Shown: positions 61,236 to 64,000 of the stretch, one piece after another
Layout: every line of letters starts with the position of its first letter
How positions within the stretch are numbered: position 1 is the stretch's first letter
Source: RGIG464 sp045643185
GTDB lineage: Bacteria > Myxococcota_A > Bradymonadia > UBA4248
Direction of reading: 5' to 3'
Assembly (NCBI GenBank): GCA_045643185.1
Contig: JAZUKH010000046.1
Coordinates: 19,827 to 83,826 of the forward strand
Length of the DNA: 64,000 nt
Made by a program: the position numbers and the translations under genes
The notes under the pieces: model-generated
What the model saw: only the letters and a program-made list of their open reading frames with translations
Databases searched by the model: none
Told to the model about the DNA's origin: nothing

Positions 61236-62102
61236 TTAAAATTTGTATCCAATATGCAGGTCGAAGTTGACCATGGGAATTGTTTCGACAGATCCGTGAT
61301 CATTCTTATTTTCATCACAATATTCTACAAAAACTACCGGAATGTCGACTGTAAATCCCCAAAAAGCTTTTTGTGATAAAAACCAATCAAAGCTTATAAC
61401 AGGACGGAACATAAAACCGTAATCTTTTTCTAGACCATAATCATCATTAATATGAGAAAGAGGCCAATCATCGTTTAGTTCGTGATTCCACGCAGATAAT
61501 CCAAGTCCTAACCCAACTGAAAAGCGAAATATTCCTTTTGAAATATGTAATGTCGGCGTCAAGGTGATATCAACATCAAATAAGGGTTCATCGCCTGTTT
61601 TGAAATTCGAGATGAGATACAACCCAAAGGTCGAGAGAGAACTATTCATAGAAAATTGATAGCCGAGGCTGAGCTTAAAATTGACGTCGGCGATCATACC
61701 GTATCCCAACCCTAAATCGAACTGGAAGCCGCTTTGCATAAGGCTGTCGTGAATGATTTCAGATCTAGACTTGGGTGTTATGGGCATAGAGACTGCGTCG
61801 TTATTGTTGTCAGCCAGCGGAGCGGGAGTGGCCGTTTCTTGAGCTGCATCTTCAACAGCGTCATTCGCATCGATTTCTGGCTGTTGATCTGACTGAATTT
61901 CTAAGTTGTCGGAATCATCGGACTCAACCATCGTGTCAGACGCGACCTGGTTCTCCAGTTGCGCGGATGGCAGACATACGAGTTGAGATGTCTCAATATT
62001 GACAAAACCAACGGTTCCCTCTGGACAAACCTCTTCAGCCATAGCTGCATGAGGTAATAACAGTGCAATGATCAATGCTGGTAATGAAAGTTTATGGTGC
62101 AT
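61236..62102 (-). CDS. Outer-membrane beta-barrel-like protein, paralogue 2
   Basis: The ATG at 62102 starts a signal peptide ending A-A-M-A-E-E; the longer frame upstream has no signal. The motif C-P-E-G-T-V-G-F-V-N-I-E-T-S-Q-L-V-C matches the paralogue's N-terminal Cys loop. An acidic linker follows, then the same barrel pattern (G-F-Q-F-D-L-G-L-G-Y-G-M-I-A) ending H-I-G-Y-K-F. The pair arose by tandem duplication. Function unknown. Confidence 0.75.
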   Translation of the reverse strand: MHHKLSLPALIIALLLPHAAMAEEVCPEGTVGFVNIETSQLVCLPSAQLENQVASDTMVESDDSDNLEIQSDQQPEIDANDAVEDAAQETATPAPLADNNNDAVSMPITPKSRSEIIHDSLMQSGFQFDLGLGYGMIADVNFKLSLGYQFSMNSSLSTFGLYLISNFKTGDEPLFDVDITLTPTLHISKGIFRFSVGLGLGLSAWNHELNDDWPLSHINDDYGLEKDYGFMFRPVISFDWFLSQKAFWGFTVDIPVVFVEYCDENKNDHGSVETIPMVNFDLHIGYKF

Positions 62103-62598
62103 GGTGAACTCCGGAACTAAGCATACGTCATTCGCATGATGACACAGGGCTGACGAGCTAACGAGAGTTAAAGCATCAAGCGGCCCTACGGCTTGAATCA
62201 ACGTACGCTTTGTGGAAAAGCGTTAGATGAAACGTTGTTGAGAACGATTCACGGGGAACACGTCATTGCAAAATTGCGTGCCAAACCACTGATTTGTTGT
62301 GGCTGAATGAAAAAAAACAGAATTATGGGAATACTTTAAGAATACACAGAGATTCACGCATATCTGAAAGGCGCATTGGCTTTGAATCAGGGTGTATGGA
62401 TACTCAAGCTAATATGATTTGGGGTAAAACTACCCCATTATTATTGGCACTTGGGTGGGGAATGTACCCCAACGGCTCTTCGATTTTAAAAACTGATTTT
62501 TCTTGTTGACTTACGGCCAAAGGCGAGTGATATCGTACTTGTTGTTCATCTAAACAGATGATCAAGTGGTAGCGTAACACGGAGCGTTGAAGCGGTTT
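62103..62598. other. Intergenic region upstream of the Rpn-like gene
   Basis: It should contain the barrel-operon promoter (leftward) and that of the Rpn-like gene (rightward). I see an inverted repeat GGGGTA-AAAC-TACCCC at 62421-62436 and a related GTACCCC copy near 62464. No gene is evident. Confidence 0.4.
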
Positions 62599-63465
62599 AT
62601 GGCAGAATCCATCAATATTCAAAAGAAGTACAAGGACAGGTTGTTCACGTTTATTTTTGGCAGCAACAAAGTTTGGGCTTTGAGTCTGTATAATGCCGTA
62701 AACGGTACGAACTACGACAACCCGAATGACATTCAGTTTACGACGATACAGACAGTCCTGTATCTGGGCATGCACAATGATGTATCACTGATCATTGACA
62801 ATCAGTTGGCGTTGTTTGAGCAACAGGCGTCGTACAATCCCAATATGCCGCTTCGTTTTTTGCAATATGCGGGAAACCTTTACGAACAATACATAAGACA
62901 GCACAGACTCAACAAAATGGGCTCAAAGCAGATACAGCTTCCGATACCGAGCTGTATCGTCTTTTACAACGGTATCAAGGATGTGCCTGACAAAGTTCTT
63001 TTGCGACTGAGCGATGCTTTTCCCAAAGGCGTTGATACTGACATTGAAGTGACGGTGCACATGATCAATATCAATCAAGGTCGCAACACATCCATGATTC
63101 AAACGTGCAGACCGCTATATGAATACACATGGATTATTGATAATGTGCGAAAAAAAGATAAAATGACGATCGGCGAGGCGGTCGACTCGGTCATTCAGTC
63201 ACTGCCCAACGAGTTTGAACTCTATCCATTTCTAACAGCACATAGAGCGGAGGTACTCGGTATGCTTTTGGAAGAATATGATGAAGAATATACGATGAAC
63301 CTCTTCAGAGAAGAAGGAAGAGAAGAAGGCATTGATATCGGCAAAGCTATTTTTGCCATAGAGATGGTCAAAGACAATCAATTGTCGATCTCTGATGCCG
63401 CGCGCCGACTTGGTGTTTCTGAAGCTCAGCTCCTTAAACTCATGAATGAAAATCCACTGCAGTAA
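62599..63465 (+). CDS. Rpn-family (YhgA-like) PD-(D/E)XK nuclease-type protein
   Basis: The ATG at 62599 is chosen over an upstream TTG. The 288-aa protein has K-K-Y-K-D-R-L-F-T-F-I-F-G, W-A-L-S-L-Y-N-A-V-N-G-T-N-Y, L-G-M-H-N-D-V-S-L-I-I-D and L-A-L-F-E-Q-Q-A-S-Y-N-P-N-M-P-L-R. These are hallmarks of the 'PD-(D/E)XK nuclease family transposase'/Rpn group, implicated in RecA-independent recombination in E. coli. The acidic residues (D, and E-x-Q) of the nuclease core are present. A C-terminal D-N-Q-L-S-I-S-D-A-A-R-R-L-G-V-S looks like a helix-turn-helix. Confidence 0.87.
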   Translation: MAESINIQKKYKDRLFTFIFGSNKVWALSLYNAVNGTNYDNPNDIQFTTIQTVLYLGMHNDVSLIIDNQLALFEQQASYNPNMPLRFLQYAGNLYEQYIRQHRLNKMGSKQIQLPIPSCIVFYNGIKDVPDKVLLRLSDAFPKGVDTDIEVTVHMININQGRNTSMIQTCRPLYEYTWIIDNVRKKDKMTIGEAVDSVIQSLPNEFELYPFLTAHRAEVLGMLLEEYDEEYTMNLFREEGREEGIDIGKAIFAIEMVKDNQLSISDAARRLGVSEAQLLKLMNENPLQ

Positions 63466-63665
63466 TGTATAGTGAGAATGCTTGGTATGCATTTGGAATA
63501 CATCTGATAAGGTGTTTGTTGACGCTTACTCAGAAACATACGCAAATAATTGCTTGAATCTTAATATATTGAGCGTGTCGTTTTGTTTGGTTAGTGTGTT
63601 TTGGGTGAATTGGTTGGACCCCAAGATGGACATCAGTTTACAACCTATTATCAACAAGGAGTTTT

Positions 63666-63968
63666 ATGAAGAAGGTTAGTTTAGCAATTTCGATTTTAGT
63701 CTTACTATGTGGCTATGGCTGCGATGATAATGATGTCTCCAATGAACAATTGACATGTATGTCTGACCTTGACTGCGCGAACAACTCTTCTGGAAAGACC
63801 AAGTGTGATTTGACGAACAACGTTTGCGTCACGCCCGATCCAGTGACCCAGCCAGGTTGCCATTCTGACCTTGACTGCGCGAACAACTCTTCTGGAAAGA
63901 CCAAGTGTGATTTGACGAACAACGTTTGCGTCACGCCCGATCCAGTGACCCAGCCAGGTTGCCATTAA
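63666..63968 (+). CDS. Small lipoprotein with two identical 34-residue repeats
   Basis: The 100-aa product has a lipobox G-Y-G-C (Cys 19). It then has two tandem 34-residue Cys-rich repeats (S-D-L-D-C-A-N-N-S-S-G-K-T-K-C ... N-V-C-V-T-P-D-P-V-T-Q-P-G-C-H), identical even in DNA. AAGGAG precedes the ATG. The stop directly follows the second repeat, so the protein may have lost a further domain, or may simply be a repeat stalk. Confidence 0.72.
   Translation: MKKVSLAISILVLLCGYGCDDNDVSNEQLTCMSDLDCANNSSGKTKCDLTNNVCVTPDPVTQPGCHSDLDCANNSSGKTKCDLTNNVCVTPDPVTQPGCH
63762..63965. repeat. Two perfect 102-bp tandem repeats
   Basis: 63762-63863 and 63864-63965 are identical base for base, inside the small lipoprotein gene. 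The exact identity shows a very recent duplication or ongoing homogenisation. Confidence 0.92.
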
Positions 63969-64000
63969 GTCGGATCGTAGCCATGTCGTTCTGTGAGCCA

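Overview
The window looks like a chromosomal piece of an uncultured Gram-negative bacterium related to Myxococcota or Bradymonadota. The basis is sequence style, not a marker phylogeny. There are at least ten predicted lipoproteins with clear lipoboxes, and several are very large and Cys-rich with 'TNGCE...CGACG' repeats. There are PEGA and TPR proteins, secreted beta-barrels, and a disordered regulator-like protein with a C-terminal helical module of a kind seen in deltaproteobacteria. AAA-ATPase-like/PD-(D/E)XK proteins, a BspA-like fragment and an Rpn-family protein are commonest in gut or other host-associated anaerobes, so a host-associated life is plausible. Most genes are fairly G+C-rich. 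The 2.8-9.4 kb block is strikingly A+T-rich and must be a recent arrival.

Layout. 1-2.6 kb: two coupled genes ending in a lipoprotein. 2.6-13.8 kb: an accessory (defence-type) island. It holds (a) an intact six-gene leftward operon: a radical SAM enzyme, an unknown protein, an SF2 helicase with an N-terminal phospholipase-D-like domain, a small protein, a DndD-like SMC ATPase and a protein resembling the small dnd system-associated proteins; and (b) wreckage: a truncated type I methylase (hsdM), a truncated RhuM gene, a BspA-like fragment and a frameshifted AAA-ATPase/PD-(D/E)XK gene. 13.8-24.9 kb: core-type genes including rpoZ, an envelope operon (PEGA, TPR, DUF3592-like), a cyclophilin, DNA polymerase III delta prime and a TraB-family protein. 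25-41.4 kb: mostly secreted proteins and lipoproteins, including three Cys-rich giants on the minus strand, plus a thymidine/pyrimidine phosphorylase and an intact AAA-ATPase/PD-(D/E)XK protein. 41.6-50.9 kb: housekeeping (Lon, WYL protein, phosphatidylserine synthase, MazG-like hydrolase, L21-L27, Obg). 51-64 kb: a very large phosphoesterase lipoprotein, phosphoglucomutase, ADP-ribosylglycohydrolase, a lipoprotein-type methyltransferase, two paralogous beta-barrels, an Rpn-like protein and a repeat lipoprotein.

The best candidate for an undescribed system is the A+T-rich operon at 2.8-9.4 kb. Its helicase, DndD-like ATPase and small proteins resemble the restriction/accessory side of DNA-phosphorothioation (Dnd) systems, but dndA, dndB, dndC and dndE are absent. 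Instead the operon starts with a radical SAM enzyme and an unrecognised protein, behind a 13-base homopolymer that could vary in length. It may be a Dnd-related defence system with different chemistry, or one that needs no modification.

The intergenic DNA carries several interspersed repeat families: five copies of a REP-like hairpin with conserved shoulders and a changing palindromic centre, simpler hairpins with a similar core, three copies of a 170-235 bp MITE-like element with imperfect terminal inverted repeats, and a roughly 100-bp repeat in two copies. No transposase or RAYT gene is present in the window. No rRNA, tRNA or CRISPR array was seen.
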